Shown: piece by piece, positions 19,123 to 31,760 of the stretch
How positions within the stretch are numbered: position 1 is the stretch's first letter
Layout of the letters: every line of letters begins with the position of its first letter
DNA from: Desulfosporosinus lacus DSM 15449
GTDB lineage: Bacteria > Bacillota > Desulfitobacteriia > Desulfitobacteriales > Desulfitobacteriaceae
Direction of reading: 5' to 3'
Assembly: GCF_900129935.1 (NCBI RefSeq)
Contig: NZ_FQXJ01000021.1
Span: 16,155-80,154 of the forward strand
Length of the DNA stretch: 64,000 nt
Translations under genes and position numbers: made by a program
The notes under the pieces: generated by a model
What the model was told of the DNA's origin: nothing
Databases searched by the model: none
What the model saw: only the letters and a program-made list of their open reading frames with translations

Positions 19123-19236
19123 TTAGCCTTGTCTTTGCTTGTGTTTCGGATTTTCACAAATGATCATGACTTTACCATGGCGACGAATAATTTTACATTT
19201 TTCACAGATCTTTTTAACAGAAGGCTTTACTTTCAC
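19123..19236 (-). CDS. rpmJ: 50S ribosomal protein L36 (zinc-type)
   Basis: 37 residues read directly: [17 protein letters not shown], then [11 protein letters not shown]. Three cysteines and one histidine (C-X2-C, C, H) form the zinc ribbon of the C+ paralog. GTG start with AGGGAGGG upstream. Lies between infA and rpsM as in most Firmicutes. Confidence 0.96.
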   Translation of the reverse strand: MKVKPSVKKICEKCKIIRRHGKVMIICENPKHKQRQG

Positions 19237-19257
19237 TGTAATCCCTCCCTTTGGTCA

Positions 19258-19476
19258 TTACTTAAACCTGTATGTGATTCTTCCTCGAGACAGATCATAA
19301 GGGGAAAGCTCCACAGTGACCCGATCTCCCGGCAGAATTCTAATAAAATTCATGCGGATTTTTCCAGAGACATGCGCTAATACCTTGTGTCCATTCGCCA
19401 ACTCAACTTGGAACATGGCATTTGGCAACGGCTCTAAAACTTTACCTTCAACTTCAATCACGTCTTCTTTTGACAT
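19258..19476 (-). CDS. infA: Translation initiation factor IF-1
   Basis: 72 residues, single OB fold: [42 protein letters not shown]. Binds the A site during initiation. Between map and rpmJ; no KOW-domain protein gene intervenes as it does in some relatives. Confidence 0.98.
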   Translation of the reverse strand: MSKEDVIEVEGKVLEPLPNAMFQVELANGHKVLAHVSGKIRMNFIRILPGDRVTVELSPYDLSRGRITYRFK

Positions 19477-19516
19477 AATTATTTACCCCTCCTCTGGCAT
19501 TCCCTACGCCTCGCAC

Positions 19517-20263
19517 CTAACATCGAGTTAGAATTTCTAGGCCATTTTCCGTAATTGCAACTGTGTGCTCGAAATGGGCCGATGGCCGGTTATCTTTCGT
19601 AACCACAGTCCAGCGATCCTTTAGCGTCTGCACTTCATACGTACCCATGTTCACCATGGGCTCAATAGCCAAGGCCATACCAACCTCGAGTCGTGGCCCC
19701 CGGCCTGGTTTGCCAAAATTCGGGATCTGAGGATCCTCATGCATGGCTTTTCCAATCCCGTGCCCAACATAATCGCGCACTACTGAAAACCCATTTGCTT
19801 CAACATGCGTTTGAACCGCATTAGAGACGTCATAAAGGCGATTGCCTACTTTAGCTTGTGCAATACCCTGCATCAAGGACTCTTCAGTCACTCTCAAAAG
19901 TTTTTGGAGGTCTTCACCAACTTCTCCAATTGGTAAAGTCACAGCCGCATCTCCAAAGTATCCCTCTATGAGTGCACCGCAATCTATACTTATAATATCT
20001 CCAGATTCTAGAATCCTTAAACCGGGTATTCCATGAACTACTTGTTCATTTACAGAGGTACACAGCGTTGCCGGAAAACCATTATATCCTTTAAACGCTG
20101 GTATGGCACCCTGCGCACGAATATATTTCTCAGCTATGCGATCCAGTTCCAGAGTTGTAACACCGGGTTTAGCGTGCTCACGGATAAGGGCAAGTGTCTC
20201 AGCCACGATCCGCCCTGCATTACGCATTAGAACTAATTGGTTCGCATTTTTCAGCTCAATCAT
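19517..20263 (-). CDS. map: Methionine aminopeptidase, type I
   Basis: Removes N-terminal Met from nascent proteins. 248 residues, pita-bread fold with the five metal ligands visible: Asp in SIDCGALIEG, Asp in YFGDAAVT, His in VGHGIGKAMHEDP, Glu in AIEPMV, Glu in FEHTVAITE. Starts 5 nt after adk. Confidence 0.97.
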   Translation of the reverse strand: MIELKNANQLVLMRNAGRIVAETLALIREHAKPGVTTLELDRIAEKYIRAQGAIPAFKGYNGFPATLCTSVNEQVVHGIPGLRILESGDIISIDCGALIEGYFGDAAVTLPIGEVGEDLQKLLRVTEESLMQGIAQAKVGNRLYDVSNAVQTHVEANGFSVVRDYVGHGIGKAMHEDPQIPNFGKPGRGPRLEVGMALAIEPMVNMGTYEVQTLKDRWTVVTKDNRPSAHFEHTVAITENGLEILTRC

Positions 20264-20268
20264 GCTGA

Positions 20269-22211
<1,943 letters not shown>

Positions 22212-22212
22212 C

Positions 22213-22653
22213 CTACTCCACCTCTACTTTTCCACCCGCCGCAACTATCTTCTTTGCCGCTGCTGGGCTGACTTTGTCAATTTTGACGGTCAGTGCTTTG
22301 GTCAAGTCCCCTGTTGCCAGAATCTTAACGCCATCTTTAGCGGCTTTGATCAAACCAATTTCAAAGAGGCTTTCAATCGTAACTTCAGCACCATCTTCAA
22401 AACGTTCTAAGTCACGAACATTCAATGCAACAATTTCTTTTCTGGAAATATTATTAAAGCCGCGCTTTGGCGCTCTGCGAAACAGAGGATTTTGTCCACC
22501 TTCAAAACCCGGACGTACTCCACCGCCTGCTCGCGAATTTTGCCCCTTGTGTCCTTTACCGGAAGTTTTACCATGTCCGGAACCAATGCCGCGACCCAAG
22601 CGCTTAGGTGCATGTGTTGATCCTTCAGCAGGCTTTAGTTCATGCAATTTCAT
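22213..22653 (-). CDS. rplO: 50S ribosomal protein L15
   Basis: 146 residues: [22 protein letters not shown], the glycine-rich [15 protein letters not shown], and [17 protein letters not shown], which threads into 23S rRNA. Between rpmD and secY. Confidence 0.98.
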   Translation of the reverse strand: MKLHELKPAEGSTHAPKRLGRGIGSGHGKTSGKGHKGQNSRAGGGVRPGFEGGQNPLFRRAPKRGFNNISRKEIVALNVRDLERFEDGAEVTIESLFEIGLIKAAKDGVKILATGDLTKALTVKIDKVSPAAAKKIVAAGGKVEVE

Positions 22654-22671
22654 GCTGGCCTACACCTCCTT

Positions 22672-22854
22672 CTATTGAGCTAGTGTTTCTACCGTAACCA
22701 AATGCATGCATTTATGAACCATTCCCAGAATCCCAGGACTGTCCTCATGAACTGCACTTGATCCAACTTTTCCTAAGCCAAGTGCTTGTAACACTTTGTG
22801 CTGTGCTTTAGAATATCCGATTGGGCTCTTTGTTAGTGTCACTTTAATTTTCAT
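22672..22854 (-). CDS. rpmD: 50S ribosomal protein L30
   Basis: 60 residues from the ATG of [15 protein letters not shown], 7 nt after GGAGGG; a TTG two codons upstream is also in frame. [24 protein letters not shown] is the family core. Confidence 0.96.
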   Translation of the reverse strand: MKIKVTLTKSPIGYSKAQHKVLQALGLGKVGSSAVHEDSPGILGMVHKCMHLVTVETLAQ

Positions 22855-22866
22855 GACCAACCCTCC

Positions 22867-23367
22867 TTAACCTAGAACTTCTGCTACGGTCTTGCCTCGG
22901 AGTTTGGCAATCTCTTCTGGACGTTTGAGAGATTTTAAGGCTGTCATCGTCGCATTAACCATATTATGCGGGTTTGCTGAACCCAATGACTTCGTTAGAA
23001 TGTCATGAACTCCGGCAACCTCGAGAACTGCACGAACAGCTCCTCCAGCAATAACTCCGGTTCCTTTGGAAGCCGGCTTTAACAGCACGTGTCCCGCACC
23101 AAATATTCCATTGATGGGATGAGTAATTGTGGTTCCGTGCATAGGAACGCTTATGAGATTCTTTTTAGCATCTTCGATTCCTTTACGAATTGCTTCAGGA
23201 ACTTCTCCAGCTTTTCCCAGTCCAGCACCAACACGTCCGTTGCCGTCTCCGACCACAACCAGAGCGCTAAAGCTAAAGCGGCGTCCACCTTTAACAACCT
23301 TGGCCACACGGGCAATATGAACAACCTTTTCAATCATGTCTGATTTATTAGCTTCGAACTTCGCCAA
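22867..23367 (-). CDS. rpsE: 30S ribosomal protein S5 (TTG start)
   Basis: 166 residues. The S5 dsRBD-like N-terminal domain includes [18 protein letters not shown]; the C-terminal part holds [27 protein letters not shown] lies before a TTG at 23367 and inside the first codons of the longer frame (23391), so TTG is the likely start and yields the normal length. Confidence 0.93.
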   Translation of the reverse strand: MAKFEANKSDMIEKVVHIARVAKVVKGGRRFSFSALVVVGDGNGRVGAGLGKAGEVPEAIRKGIEDAKKNLISVPMHGTTITHPINGIFGAGHVLLKPASKGTGVIAGGAVRAVLEVAGVHDILTKSLGSANPHNMVNATMTALKSLKRPEEIAKLRGKTVAEVLG

Positions 23368-23393
23368 TTTGAAAATTCCTCCTTTACCCAAGC

Positions 23394-23762
23394 TTAGAAG
23401 CTGAGTCCAGCTTCTCGCGCTGATTCCGCCAATGCTGAGATTCGCCCGTGATAGACATTTCCTCCACGATCGAATACTACTTGCGTGATTCCTTTTTCAA
23501 GGGCTTTCTTCGCAACCAGTTCGCCAACCTTTTGAGCGCCAGCGGTGTTACCACCTGACAATTCTGCTGCTTTGAACTCTGGATCGAGAGAAGAAGCCGC
23601 AACAAGTGTTACTCCGAGCTCGTCATTGATAACCTGAGCATAAATATGATTCAAGCTCCGAAACACTGCTAAGCGAGGACGCTCGGCAACTCCGATAACA
23701 TTCTTGCGGATACTCTTATGCTTTTTCAAGCGAATAGCCTTACGATCAATGCGCTTAATCAA
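23394..23762 (-). CDS. rplR: 50S ribosomal protein L18 (TTG start)
   Basis: 122 residues: [21 protein letters not shown], then [20 protein letters not shown]. Binds 5S rRNA. The TTG at 23762 is 10 nt after AGGAG; a GTG at 23771 is only 3 nt after it. The TTG also matches the usual L18 N-terminus. Confidence 0.93.
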   Translation of the reverse strand: MIKRIDRKAIRLKKHKSIRKNVIGVAERPRLAVFRSLNHIYAQVINDELGVTLVAASSLDPEFKAAELSGGNTAGAQKVGELVAKKALEKGITQVVFDRGGNVYHGRISALAESAREAGLSF

Positions 23763-23816
23763 AGGGAACACACTCCTTTCACGTTGGCAAGAGATTTTGC
23801 CCTTGCCTAATTTGTA

Positions 23817-24371
23817 TTACTTCTTGGCGCCTTTTTTGCCACCTGTCTTACCTACTTTACGACGGATGACTTCACCTTCGTATTTAATACCTTTGCCTTT
23901 ATAGGGTTCAGGCAGCCGTTCGGAGCGAACAACAGCGGCAAAAGCACCAACGAGTTCTTTATCCATTCCTTTAACCAAAATTTTATTGGGTGCAGGAACT
24001 TCAAAGTCAATCCCCTCAAAGGGAGTAAGTTCAACTGGGTGTGATTTTCCAACCGTTAAAACCAACTTGTTTCCTTGCTTCGCAGCACGATATCCAACCC
24101 CAACCATATCCAGACCCTTGGTAAACCCATTCGTAACGCCCTCTACCATGTTGGCGATTAACGTGCGAGTCAGTCCATGCAGAGAACGGCTTAAAGGTTG
24201 ATCATCTGGCCGTGTAACAATGATTTGTGAGTCTTCTACGGCAATGTTCATTAATGAATGAATTTCTCTTGTTAAGGTGCCTTTCGGACCCTTAACTGTA
24301 ACAACGTTACTCTCTATTTTGAAGTCCACACCACTGGGTATTCCAATGGGGCGCTTGCCAATTCTGGACAT
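23817..24371 (-). CDS. rplF: 50S ribosomal protein L6
   Basis: 184 residues, two L6 repeats: [15 protein letters not shown] at the start; [22 protein letters not shown] is the C-terminal signature near the sarcin-ricin loop site. Confidence 0.98.
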   Translation of the reverse strand: MSRIGKRPIGIPSGVDFKIESNVVTVKGPKGTLTREIHSLMNIAVEDSQIIVTRPDDQPLSRSLHGLTRTLIANMVEGVTNGFTKGLDMVGVGYRAAKQGNKLVLTVGKSHPVELTPFEGIDFEVPAPNKILVKGMDKELVGAFAAVVRSERLPEPYKGKGIKYEGEVIRRKVGKTGGKKGAKK

Positions 24372-24395
24372 TCACTGCACCTCCGCCTTAGAAAA

Positions 24396-24794
24396 TTACC
24401 AAATGTAGGAGATTACTTCTCCACCAAGGCCCTCTTTTCGGGCTTTCTTATCTGTCATTATCCCCTTGGATGTTGAAATAACTGCGACTCCAAGTCCACC
24501 AAGGACTTTCGGAATTTCATCCTTTTTCGCATAAACACGCAGTCCCGGACGGCTTATCCGCTTCAGCCCGGTAATAACACGCTCACGGTTTGGACCGTAT
24601 TTCAAATACATCCGAATCACGCCTTGTTTGTCGTCGGCAATGAATTCTACATCCTTGATGTACCCTTCTGATTTAAGCAATTCCGCAAGCTCTCTCTTAA
24701 TACGAGATGCTGGCACCTCAACTTTATCGTGATAAACCATTCCCGCGTTGCGGATACGAGTTAAAAAATCTGCTATCGGATCTGACATTGACAC
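24396..24794 (-). CDS. rpsH: 30S ribosomal protein S8
   Basis: 132 residues: [37 protein letters not shown] and the C-terminal [18 protein letters not shown] start with GGGGG 9 nt upstream; an ATG two codons later is possible, but the Bacillus protein also carries the two extra residues. Confidence 0.96.
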   Translation of the reverse strand: MSMSDPIADFLTRIRNAGMVYHDKVEVPASRIKRELAELLKSEGYIKDVEFIADDKQGVIRMYLKYGPNRERVITGLKRISRPGLRVYAKKDEIPKVLGGLGVAVISTSKGIMTDKKARKEGLGGEVISYIW

Positions 24795-24822
24795 TTCAGT
24801 CGTCCCCCTTCCTTACAATGTT

Positions 24823-25008
24823 TTACCAACTGGCCTTCGTGATTCCAGGAAGTTCCCCTTTGTGAGCCAACTCCCGGAAGCAAATCCGGCAAATTCCGAA
24901 TTTCCGCATGTAAGCATGGGGACGTCCACAAAGCTTGCAACGGTTATGCGAACGTACTGCGAATTTTTGTCCACGATTTTGGCGGACAACCATTGATGTC
25001 TTAGCCAC
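24823..25008 (-). CDS. rpsN: 30S ribosomal protein S14, zinc-binding (type Z)
   Basis: 61 residues with C-X2-C (CKLC) and C-X2-C (CRIC) spanning the zinc ribbon, ending PGITKASW. Short Z-type paralog, the ancestral Gram-positive form in the spc operon. Confidence 0.98.
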   Translation of the reverse strand: MAKTSMVVRQNRGQKFAVRSHNRCKLCGRPHAYMRKFGICRICFRELAHKGELPGITKASW

Positions 25009-25028
25009 GTTCTTGAACCTCCTTTTCT

Positions 25029-25568
25029 CTAATCACGGTATGGCATTCCGAATCCACGAAGCAACTCTCGCGCTTCCTCATCGGTTTTTGCCGTTGTTAC
25101 AAAGACTACATCCATCCCACGAAGCTTGTCGATCTTATCGTACTCCATTTCAGGGAAGATCAGTTGCTCCTTGATTCCTAAGGTGTAATTTCCACGTCCG
25201 TCAAACGCCTTTGCTGAAATACCGCGGAAGTCTCGAACACGAGGCAACGCCACGTTTAAGAGTCGATCCATGAATTCATACATACGTTGACCACGTAAAG
25301 TGACTTTACAACCAATGGGCATTCCTTCGCGAAGCTTAAATGCCGCAATAGATTTCTTAGCTCGTGTGACAATCGGCTTTTGTCCAGCAATCTTCATAAG
25401 ATCACCAACCGCGGAATCAATCGCTTTGGAGTTTTGAACCGCTTCACCAACACCCATATTGATAACGATTTTATCAACTTTTGGAATTTGCATCACATTT
25501 TTATAAGCAAACTTCTGCTGTAAGGCAGGAGCTATTTCGGTTAAATATTTATCATGCAGACGAGCCAC
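25029..25568 (-). CDS. rplE: 50S ribosomal protein L5
   Basis: 179 residues: [34 protein letters not shown], and [24 protein letters not shown] core (here [17 protein letters not shown]). Binds 5S rRNA and P-site tRNA. Confidence 0.98.
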   Translation of the reverse strand: MARLHDKYLTEIAPALQQKFAYKNVMQIPKVDKIVINMGVGEAVQNSKAIDSAVGDLMKIAGQKPIVTRAKKSIAAFKLREGMPIGCKVTLRGQRMYEFMDRLLNVALPRVRDFRGISAKAFDGRGNYTLGIKEQLIFPEMEYDKIDKLRGMDVVFVTTAKTDEEARELLRGFGMPYRD

Positions 25569-25588
25569 TAAGGTCCCTCCTTTCGCGA

Positions 25589-25942
25589 TTAGTGTTTATC
25601 CGGTAGATTCACACCGCACTTTTTACAGACGCGGAATTTACCGTCTTCCGTTACCTTATAACTGACACGAGTCACGGATTTACACTCTTGGCAATATAAC
25701 ATTACATTTGAGCTGGCCATTGGAGCTTCTTTTTGAACGATGCCGCCTTGAGGCATGCTTTGAGAAGGTTTTGTATGACGCTTGATCATGTTGGCCTTCT
25801 CAACCACTATACGGCCCTTCTTAAGAATCACATCAATGACTTTGCCTTTTTTGCCGGCATCCTTGCCGCTGATTACCATGACATAGTCGCCTTTTCTAAC
25901 GTGTATCTTGCTAGGTTGTACCTTATGCTTAGTAGCAGCCAC
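25589..25942 (-). CDS. rplX: 50S ribosomal protein L24
   Basis: 117 residues from the GTG at 25942, 6 nt after GGAGGTG; the open frame to 25957 would place the ribosome site inside the gene. The KOW motif is [19 protein letters not shown]. The C-terminal half has a C-X2-C pair (YCQEC) and a second (CKKC), a zinc-ribbon-like feature seen in some L24 proteins. Confidence 0.95.
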   Translation of the reverse strand: MAATKHKVQPSKIHVRKGDYVMVISGKDAGKKGKVIDVILKKGRIVVEKANMIKRHTKPSQSMPQGGIVQKEAPMASSNVMLYCQECKSVTRVSYKVTEDGKFRVCKKCGVNLPDKH

Positions 25943-25969
25943 TTTCTTCACCTCCACCCATCATGGGTC

Positions 25970-26335
25970 TTAGATAACTTCCGGTGCTAAGGAAATAATT
26001 TTCATGTAGTTATCACGCAACTCGCGCGCTACTGGTCCAAAGATACGGGTGCCGCGAGGACTTTTGTCATCCTTGATGAGGACTGCCGCGTTTTCGCTAA
26101 ACCGTATATAAGATCCGTCGGTACGCCGAATTTCTTTCTTCGTTCGTACTACTACAGCCTTAACAACGTCTCCCTTTTTAACAACGCCCCCTGGCGTTGC
26201 TTGTTTAACAGAAGCAACAATAATATCTCCAATCGTTGCATATCGGCGCATTGAACCGCCGAGCACACGAATACACATCAACTCTTTAGCGCCTGAGTTG
26301 TCGCCAACTCTAAGCCTAGTTTGTACTTGGATCAT
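25970..26335 (-). CDS. rplN: 50S ribosomal protein L14
   Basis: 121 residues: [21 protein letters not shown], then [20 protein letters not shown] and NAAVLI. Intersubunit bridge protein. Confidence 0.98.
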   Translation of the reverse strand: MIQVQTRLRVGDNSGAKELMCIRVLGGSMRRYATIGDIIVASVKQATPGGVVKKGDVVKAVVVRTKKEIRRTDGSYIRFSENAAVLIKDDKSPRGTRIFGPVARELRDNYMKIISLAPEVI

Positions 26336-26370
26336 TCCATTGACCCCCTTCCGAACTAAATATCAAAGAT

Positions 26371-26631
26371 TTAGAGAGCAATTGATCTCTGAGTTATCTC
26401 AACTACGCGCCAGCACTTATCCTTACTTAAGAGGCGTGTTTCCATGATCGTGACAGTATCCCCGATGCGGGCTTCATTGTTCTCGTCATGAGCCTTATAG
26501 TTTTTTGTGCGTGTGATTGATTTTTTATAAATCGGATGACTCTCTGTGATCTCAACTGACACAACAACAGTTTTGTCCATCTTGTCACTGACAACTTTGC
26601 CAGATCGAACCTTACGTTGGGCTCTTTCCAC
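26371..26631 (-). CDS. rpsQ: 30S ribosomal protein S17
   Basis: 86 residues from a GTG preceded by [41 protein letters not shown], and a C-terminal [10 protein letters not shown]-fold 16S binder. Confidence 0.98.
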   Translation of the reverse strand: MERAQRKVRSGKVVSDKMDKTVVVSVEITESHPIYKKSITRTKNYKAHDENNEARIGDTVTIMETRLLSKDKCWRVVEITQRSIAL

Positions 26632-26654
26632 GTTAAAATGCCTCCTTTCTCACC

Positions 26655-26858
26655 TTAGGCACGTTCAATCTTTAACTCGCGCTCACGAAGAATCGTTTTA
26701 CCGCGGGCTATTCCTTTGCGGACTTCACGAATTCGCATCGGGTTATCTAATTGTCCCGTTGCCAACTGGAAACGCAAATTAAACAGTTCTGTTTTGAACT
26801 CGTCGATTTCCTTTAATACTTCTTCATTCGTTAGGTCTCGGAAATCCTTAGTTTTCAT
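26655..26858 (-). CDS. rpmC: 50S ribosomal protein L29
   Basis: 67 residues from [17 protein letters not shown] with AAGGAGGTG upstream; the longer frame to 26927 lies inside rpl[20 protein letters not shown] is diagnostic. Overlaps the rplP end by 11 nt. Confidence 0.97.
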   Translation of the reverse strand: MKTKDFRDLTNEEVLKEIDEFKTELFNLRFQLATGQLDNPMRIREVRKGIARGKTILRERELKIERA

Positions 26859-27285
26859 TTGCGTCACCTCCTTCTTGATCTGCACGGGTAACGAACTTGC
26901 ACTTGATCGGGAGTTTATGCATTGCAAGACGTAAGGCCTCGCGTGCTTGTTCCTCCGTTACGCCGTTTAATTCAAACATTACACGGCCTGGCTTTACTAC
27001 AGCTACCCAATATTCCGGGGAACCTTTACCACTACCCATGCGTGTTTCAGCAGGTTTAGCTGTAATAGGCTTGTCCGGAAAGATTTTAATCCAAACTTGA
27101 CCGCCACGTTTAATGTAACGGGTCATAGCAATACGAGCAGCCTCAATTTGTCGATTCGTAATCCAGCCTGCTTCCATAGCCATAAGGCCAAATTCACCAA
27201 ACGTGATTTTATTACCGCGTGTAGCCTTACCTGATAAGCGTCCACGATGTTGTTTCCGATGTTTCACTCTGGCTGGGACTAGCAT
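26848..27285 (-). CDS. rplP: 50S ribosomal protein L16
   Basis: 145 residues: [37 protein letters not shown], and [19 protein letters not shown], the conserved loop near the peptidyl-transferase A site. Abuts rpsC directly. Confidence 0.98.
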   Translation of the reverse strand: MLVPARVKHRKQHRGRLSGKATRGNKITFGEFGLMAMEAGWITNRQIEAARIAMTRYIKRGGQVWIKIFPDKPITAKPAETRMGSGKGSPEYWVAVVKPGRVMFELNGVTEEQAREALRLAMHKLPIKCKFVTRADQEGGDANEN

Positions 27286-27948
27286 CTAGTTTCCTCCTTC
27301 CACCTGAGCGACGGCCTTTTTGGCGGGTAGAACCTCACCTTTATAAATCCAAACCTTGATACCAATTTTTCCGTACGTGGTATTGGCTTCGGCAAATCCG
27401 TAATCAATATCTGCACGCAGGGTGTGAAGGGGTACTTTTCCTTCATGATACCATTCGGTTCGGGCAATTTCGGCTCCAGCCAAACGACCGCTGCATTGAA
27501 TTTTAATACCTTGAGCGCCCTGCCTCATTGTCCGTCCAACTGTTTGCTTCATGGCCCGACGAAAGGATACGCGTTTCTCAAGTTGTAGTGCAATGTTTTC
27601 TGAAACCAATTGGGCGTCAAGCTCAGGTTTCTTAATTTCTACGATATTTACTGCTACTTGCTTGCCTGTTATGGCTTCAAGTTGTTTGCGCAGATTTTCG
27701 ACTTCAGTGCCACCACGTCCGATAACAATACCAGGCTTTGCAGCGTAGACAGATACTTTAACACGACTGGCTGCCCGCTCAATTTCGACTTTAGGGCATC
27801 CCGCTTGTTTAAGTTTATTCTTTACGAACTCACGAATCTTCAAATCTTCATGAAGAAGTTCCATGTAGTTCTTATCTGCATACCAACGGCTTTCCCAGTC
27901 CCGGATAATTCCGACGCGGAGGCCTTTGGGATTAACCTTTTGACCCAC
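27286..27948 (-). CDS. rpsC: 30S ribosomal protein S3
   Basis: 220 residues: [18 protein letters not shown], a KH domain with [16 protein letters not shown] (about 70-90), and the C-terminal domain with [23 protein letters not shown]. At the mRNA entry pore. Confidence 0.98.
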   Translation of the reverse strand: MGQKVNPKGLRVGIIRDWESRWYADKNYMELLHEDLKIREFVKNKLKQAGCPKVEIERAASRVKVSVYAAKPGIVIGRGGTEVENLRKQLEAITGKQVAVNIVEIKKPELDAQLVSENIALQLEKRVSFRRAMKQTVGRTMRQGAQGIKIQCSGRLAGAEIARTEWYHEGKVPLHTLRADIDYGFAEANTTYGKIGIKVWIYKGEVLPAKKAVAQVEGGN

Positions 27949-27951
27949 AGT

Positions 27952-28293
27952 TTAGCCCTCCTTCTTCTCGCCTACAACCACGGTAATGTGACTCGTCCGT
28001 TTCCGGATTTGGTCAGCACGTCCCATAGCTCGAGGCTTGATACGTTTTAAAGTCGGTCCTTGATCCACACATATTTCAGTAATATACAGATCATCAACAT
28101 TCATGTCATAATTATGCCCTGCATTTGCGACTGCAGACTTCAGTACCTTGGTCACATCATCAGTGGATCCATTAGGGGTAAACTGAAGGATTGCGAACGC
28201 ATCACTGATCTTTTTGCCACGAATCAAATTAACAACTTGGCGTACCTTACGAGGAGAGATACGTACATATTTTGCCACTGCTTTTGCTTGCAT
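27952..28293 (-). CDS. rplV: 50S ribosomal protein L22
   Basis: 113 residues: [19 protein letters not shown] and the extended loop ending [15 protein letters not shown] that lines the exit tunnel. Confidence 0.98.
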   Translation of the reverse strand: MQAKAVAKYVRISPRKVRQVVNLIRGKKISDAFAILQFTPNGSTDDVTKVLKSAVANAGHNYDMNVDDLYITEICVDQGPTLKRIKPRAMGRADQIRKRTSHITVVVGEKKEG

Positions 28294-28314
28294 GTGCCTT
28301 AACCTCCTCTCGAA

Positions 28315-28596
28315 TTATCGTAAGCCGCTGGATTTTTCGCTGCCAGCATGGCCCTTATAGGTGCGAGTAGGCGAAAACTCTCCGAGTTTATGCCCAACCA
28401 TGTCTTCTGTAACATAGACCGGAACATGTTTTCGTCCATCGTGAACCGCAATGGTGAGTCCGACCATTTGCGGGAAAATTGTTGAGCGTCTGGACCAAGT
28501 CTTGATGACACGTTTGTCACCTGATTCGTTCATCGCTTCTACCCGTTCGAGTAAACGAGATTCGACGAAAGGTCCTTTTTTCAGAGATCTGCTCAT
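28315..28596 (-). CDS. rpsS: 30S ribosomal protein S19
   Basis: 93 residues: [39 protein letters not shown], and [15 protein letters not shown]. Head protein partnering S13. Confidence 0.98.
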   Translation of the reverse strand: MSRSLKKGPFVESRLLERVEAMNESGDKRVIKTWSRRSTIFPQMVGLTIAVHDGRKHVPVYVTEDMVGHKLGEFSPTRTYKGHAGSEKSSGLR

Positions 28597-28614
28597 TCAT
28601 GGGCCTCCTTTCGA

Positions 28615-29442
28615 CTACTTACTGCGCCGCTTCACAATAAAGCGATTCGACGGATTCTTCTTCTTGCGGGTTTTTGCACCCAGAGCTGGTTTTCCCCAAG
28701 GAGTACATGGGTTGCGACCTATTGAGTTACGGCCTTCACCACCACCGTGCGGGTGATCCACAGGGTTCATTACAGATCCGCGGACTGTAGGACGAATGCC
28801 CATCCAGCGTGATCTGCCGGCTTTACCAATATTAATGTTCTCATGGTCAAGATTTCCTACTTCACCGATAGTTGCTCGGCACTCAATACGGATCATTCGC
28901 ATCTCGCCCGATGGAAGTCTTAAGGTTGCATAAGATCCTTCTTTAGCCATAAGTTGAGCTGATCCACCAGCTGAGCGAACCATTTGTCCACCCTTGCCAG
29001 GTTTCATTTCGATGTTGTGTAACAAAGTACCGACTGGAATGTTCTGAAGCGGTAGGCAGTTGCCTACTTTAATGTCAGAATCCGGACCAGAAACAACCAT
29101 CTGATCAACACTTAAGCCATTAGGCGCTAAAATATAGGTTTTAAAGCCATCCTGATAAAACAACAATGCAATGTTAGCTGAACGATTTGGATCATATTCA
29201 ATACTCGCAACACGAGCAGGAATTCCATCTTTGTTGCGCTTAAAGTCAATGATACGAAGCTTTCGCTTATGTCCGCCGCCTTTATGGCGAACACTCAAGC
29301 GACCGTCGTTATTACGACCCGCTTTCTTAGTCAAAGGCTTGACTAAAGAGCGCTCAGGCTCAGTTCTGGTAATCTCTTCATACGTCGAACCAGTCATATT
29401 TCGACGGCTTGGAGAGGTAGGTTTATAAGTCTTTATTGCCAT
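28615..29442 (-). CDS. rplB: 50S ribosomal protein L2
   Basis: 275 residues: [34 protein letters not shown], and the C-terminal [20 protein letters not shown] loop (here [16 protein letters not shown]) next to the peptidyl-transferase centre. Confidence 0.98.
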   Translation of the reverse strand: MAIKTYKPTSPSRRNMTGSTYEEITRTEPERSLVKPLTKKAGRNNDGRLSVRHKGGGHKRKLRIIDFKRNKDGIPARVASIEYDPNRSANIALLFYQDGFKTYILAPNGLSVDQMVVSGPDSDIKVGNCLPLQNIPVGTLLHNIEMKPGKGGQMVRSAGGSAQLMAKEGSYATLRLPSGEMRMIRIECRATIGEVGNLDHENINIGKAGRSRWMGIRPTVRGSVMNPVDHPHGGGEGRNSIGRNPCTPWGKPALGAKTRKKKNPSNRFIVKRRSK

Positions 29443-29475
29443 AGGTCTTCATTATCCTCCTTTGCTTCAAGCTGC

Positions 29476-29763
29476 TTACAGGCCCGCGAAGTTTTCAATC
29501 TTATCTCCAGCTTTAAGCGTAGCAATCGCTTTTTTACGGTTCGATGTTTTGCCAAGATATTTCCCAACCCGCTTCATTTTACCTTTTACGGATAATGTAC
29601 GGATTTCCACTACGGATACTTTAAACATCTTTTCCACCGCAGCTTTGATTTCAATCTTGTTCGCAGCTGGATTTACCCAGAAGGTGTATTTGTTTTCTTC
29701 AACAAGTCCTACGGACTTCTCAGATATTACCGGACTTTTGAGGACATCTCGTGCGTCGCGCAT
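29476..29763 (-). CDS. rplW: 50S ribosomal protein L23
   Basis: 95 residues: SPVISEKSVGLVEENKYTF, and GKMKRVGKYLGKTSNRKKAI, the loop at the tunnel exit that docks SRP and trigger factor. Overlaps rplD by 1 nt. Confidence 0.98.
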   Translation of the reverse strand: MRDARDVLKSPVISEKSVGLVEENKYTFWVNPAANKIEIKAAVEKMFKVSVVEIRTLSVKGKMKRVGKYLGKTSNRKKAIATLKAGDKIENFAGL

Positions 29764-30386
29764 TACGCTAACACCTCCTCTGCTTTAGTTACTGCCGCTT
29801 TGGTCATCACTAGGATGTCATGATGAAGCAGGTCGAAAACATTCATTCCAGCGACATCCATTGCTTTTACACCCTCGATATTACGGGCTGAACGGAATAT
29901 TGCCTCATCAGCATTATCCATCACAATCATAGCCTTCTTATCAATATTAAGAGCTTTGAGCACTTGAACGATCTCTCGAGTTTTTGCCTCATTTATGCTT
30001 AAATCATCAAGGACAATCAGCTGTTGCTCTAAGACTTTCGAAGAGAGCGCCGAGTACAAAGCTAATCGGCGTACTTTCTTAGGTAATTTAAAACCATATT
30101 TGCGTGGTTTAGGAGCGAAGATTACACCGCCGCCCCTCCACAATGGAGAGCGCGTACTTCCAGAACGTGCACGGCCCGTTCCTTTTTGACGCCACGGTTT
30201 GCGTCCACCTCCGCGAACTTCACCGCGTAACAAAGCAGACTGAGTTCCCCGTCTTTCTCCTGCTAATTGCGAGACAACTGCTGAGTGAAGAACGTGGACA
30301 TTCGGAGTAATTCCAAACACATTTTCACTGAGTTCAATTTCTCCGACAGCTGCGCCTTGCATATTTACTACTTGAACTTTCGGCAT
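29763..30386 (-). CDS. rplD: 50S ribosomal protein L4
   Basis: 207 residues: [21 protein letters not shown] and the tunnel loop [21 protein letters not shown]4 also autoregulates the S10 operon in several bacteria; a structured leader lies one gene upstream (before rplC). Confidence 0.98.
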   Translation of the reverse strand: MPKVQVVNMQGAAVGEIELSENVFGITPNVHVLHSAVVSQLAGERRGTQSALLRGEVRGGGRKPWRQKGTGRARSGSTRSPLWRGGGVIFAPKPRKYGFKLPKKVRRLALYSALSSKVLEQQLIVLDDLSINEAKTREIVQVLKALNIDKKAMIVMDNADEAIFRSARNIEGVKAMDVAGMNVFDLLHHDILVMTKAAVTKAEEVLA

Positions 30387-30409
30387 TGCTTATTCCTCCT
30401 TTCCCAGTG

Positions 30410-31039
30410 TTACTTCGCCTTGACAGAAGGCTTCAGAATGAGCAACGACTTATTCGCTCCAGGGAGAGCCCCTTTAATCAAGATCAAGTTTTTATCCATA
30501 TCAACCCGGATAACTTCCAGGTTTTGTACTGTTACACGTTCGCCACCCATACGTCCTGGCAACTCACGACCTTTAAAGACTCGAGCCGGGCCTTTCGCGC
30601 CAAGGGAACCTGAACGACGATGATACTTGGATCCATGTGCCATCGGTCCGCGACTTGCGTTATGACGCTTGATCATACCGGCAAACCCTTTCCCTTTAGA
30701 AGTACCTACAACATCAACTTTGTCGCCAACTGTGAACAGATCTACAGTCACTTCTTGCCCAACCTCATAGCTCTCGATATCATTGACTCTGAACTCACGA
30801 ACATATCGCATAGGCTTAAGAGAAGCCTTTTGGAAATGTCCTTTTCGAGGCTTATTGCTCAAGCCATCGCGAAGGATAGAAAAGCCCACTTGGATAGCGT
30901 TGTAGCCATCTGTTGCAATCGTTTTCTTCTGCACTACCGGGCAAGGACCCGCTTCAACGACAGTAACCGGAACCACACGTCCTTCAGCTGTAAAAACCTG
31001 AGTCATACCAATTTTTTTACCTAAAATTCCTTTTGACAC
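30410..31039 (-). CDS. rplC: 50S ribosomal protein L3
   Basis: 209 residues from the GTG at 31039 ([16 protein letters not shown]), 6 nt after AGGAGGTG; the GTG at 31048 would overlap the ribosome site. [25 protein letters not shown] is the family core. Separated from rpsJ by an unusual 179-nt structured gap. Confidence 0.96.
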   Translation of the reverse strand: MSKGILGKKIGMTQVFTAEGRVVPVTVVEAGPCPVVQKKTIATDGYNAIQVGFSILRDGLSNKPRKGHFQKASLKPMRYVREFRVNDIESYEVGQEVTVDLFTVGDKVDVVGTSKGKGFAGMIKRHNASRGPMAHGSKYHRRSGSLGAKGPARVFKGRELPGRMGGERVTVQNLEVIRVDMDKNLILIKGALPGANKSLLILKPSVKAK

Positions 31040-31202
31040 GAATGCCACCTCCTAAACGCTTTGAAGTGCGCTAGATTCCTCTAGAGCACGAGAGCGCTAT
31101 TTTATTTATATTATGCCAGCCACCCGGTAGCAACTCCACGCTACCGGGTGTTTCGCACAACAAACATAACGATAGTATATCACAAAGTTAAATGATTTGC
31201 TA
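31040..31202 (-). promoter_or_regulatory. rplC leader: candidate extended -10 promoter and strong hairpin
   Basis: TGATATACT on the minus strand (31174-31182) is an extended -10; the -35 (TAGCAA) is weak. Downstream in the leader is a perfect 11-bp stem CACCCGGTAGC/GCTACCGGGTG with an 8-nt loop (31121-31150), followed by AT-rich sequence and a second GAGCAC/AGCGCT-rich segment before the rplC ribosome site. There is no U-tract after the stem. Possible S10-operon autoregulatory leader; not matched to a known family. Confidence 0.5.
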
Positions 31203-31218
31203 CTCTAATTTTAGCCAA

Positions 31219-31524
31219 TTACAACTTAATTTCGATATCCACACCGGCTGGCAGATCTAAGCGCATGAGCGCATCCACTGTCTTAGGCGTCGGTTCAAGA
31301 ATATCAATTAGGCGTTTATGAGTGCGCATCTCAAATTGTTCCCGTGAATCTTTATTGACATGTGGCGAGCGCAAAATGGTGTAGATGCTTTTCTCTGTTG
31401 GAAGAGGAATTGGTCCACTAACCTGTGCGCCCGTACGTTTTGCAGTTTCAACTATGCGTTCTGCTGATTGGTCAAGTGTTTTGTGATCAAATGCTTTAAG
31501 CCGAATTCTGATCTTTTGGCTCAT
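31219..31524 (-). CDS. rpsJ: 30S ribosomal protein S10
   Basis: 101 residues: [31 protein letters not shown] (signature split here as [11 protein letters not shown]) and [20 protein letters not shown]. Also NusE, the partner of NusB in antitermination. Between tuf and rplC. Confidence 0.98.
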   Translation of the reverse strand: MSQKIRIRLKAFDHKTLDQSAERIVETAKRTGAQVSGPIPLPTEKSIYTILRSPHVNKDSREQFEMRTHKRLIDILEPTPKTVDALMRLDLPAGVDIEIKL

Positions 31525-31703
31525 AAGTTACAACCTCCTCATAATTCCCGTTATACGGGTTTCGAGCGTAAAAATTCCCTGACCAAGCGGAGTCACTCGT
31601 CCAGCAACCTTTTACGCCATTCCTGGTGTCAGAAGTCAGAGGCCGGAAAGTGTGTTTCTCATTTAATCCAACCTTCCGTCAACTGGCGACTACTGACTGG
31701 CTT

Positions 31704-31744
31704 TTAATGACGAGAGGAAAAGTGACTTTTCCTCTCGTCATTAA
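31704..31744. repeat. Perfect 18-bp hairpin downstream of tuf
   Basis: Left arm 31704-31721 and right arm 31727-31744 are exact inverse complements around a 5-nt loop. It starts 17 nt past the tuf stop codon. No U-tract beyond the A/T ends of the stem itself on either strand, so it may be an imperfect terminator or an RNA 3'-end stabiliser that lets some transcription enter rpsJ. The rest of the tuf-rpsJ gap has a small CCCGT/ACGGG hairpin (31548-31560) only. Confidence 0.75.
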
Positions 31745-31760
31745 GTCTAAAAAATATTTC

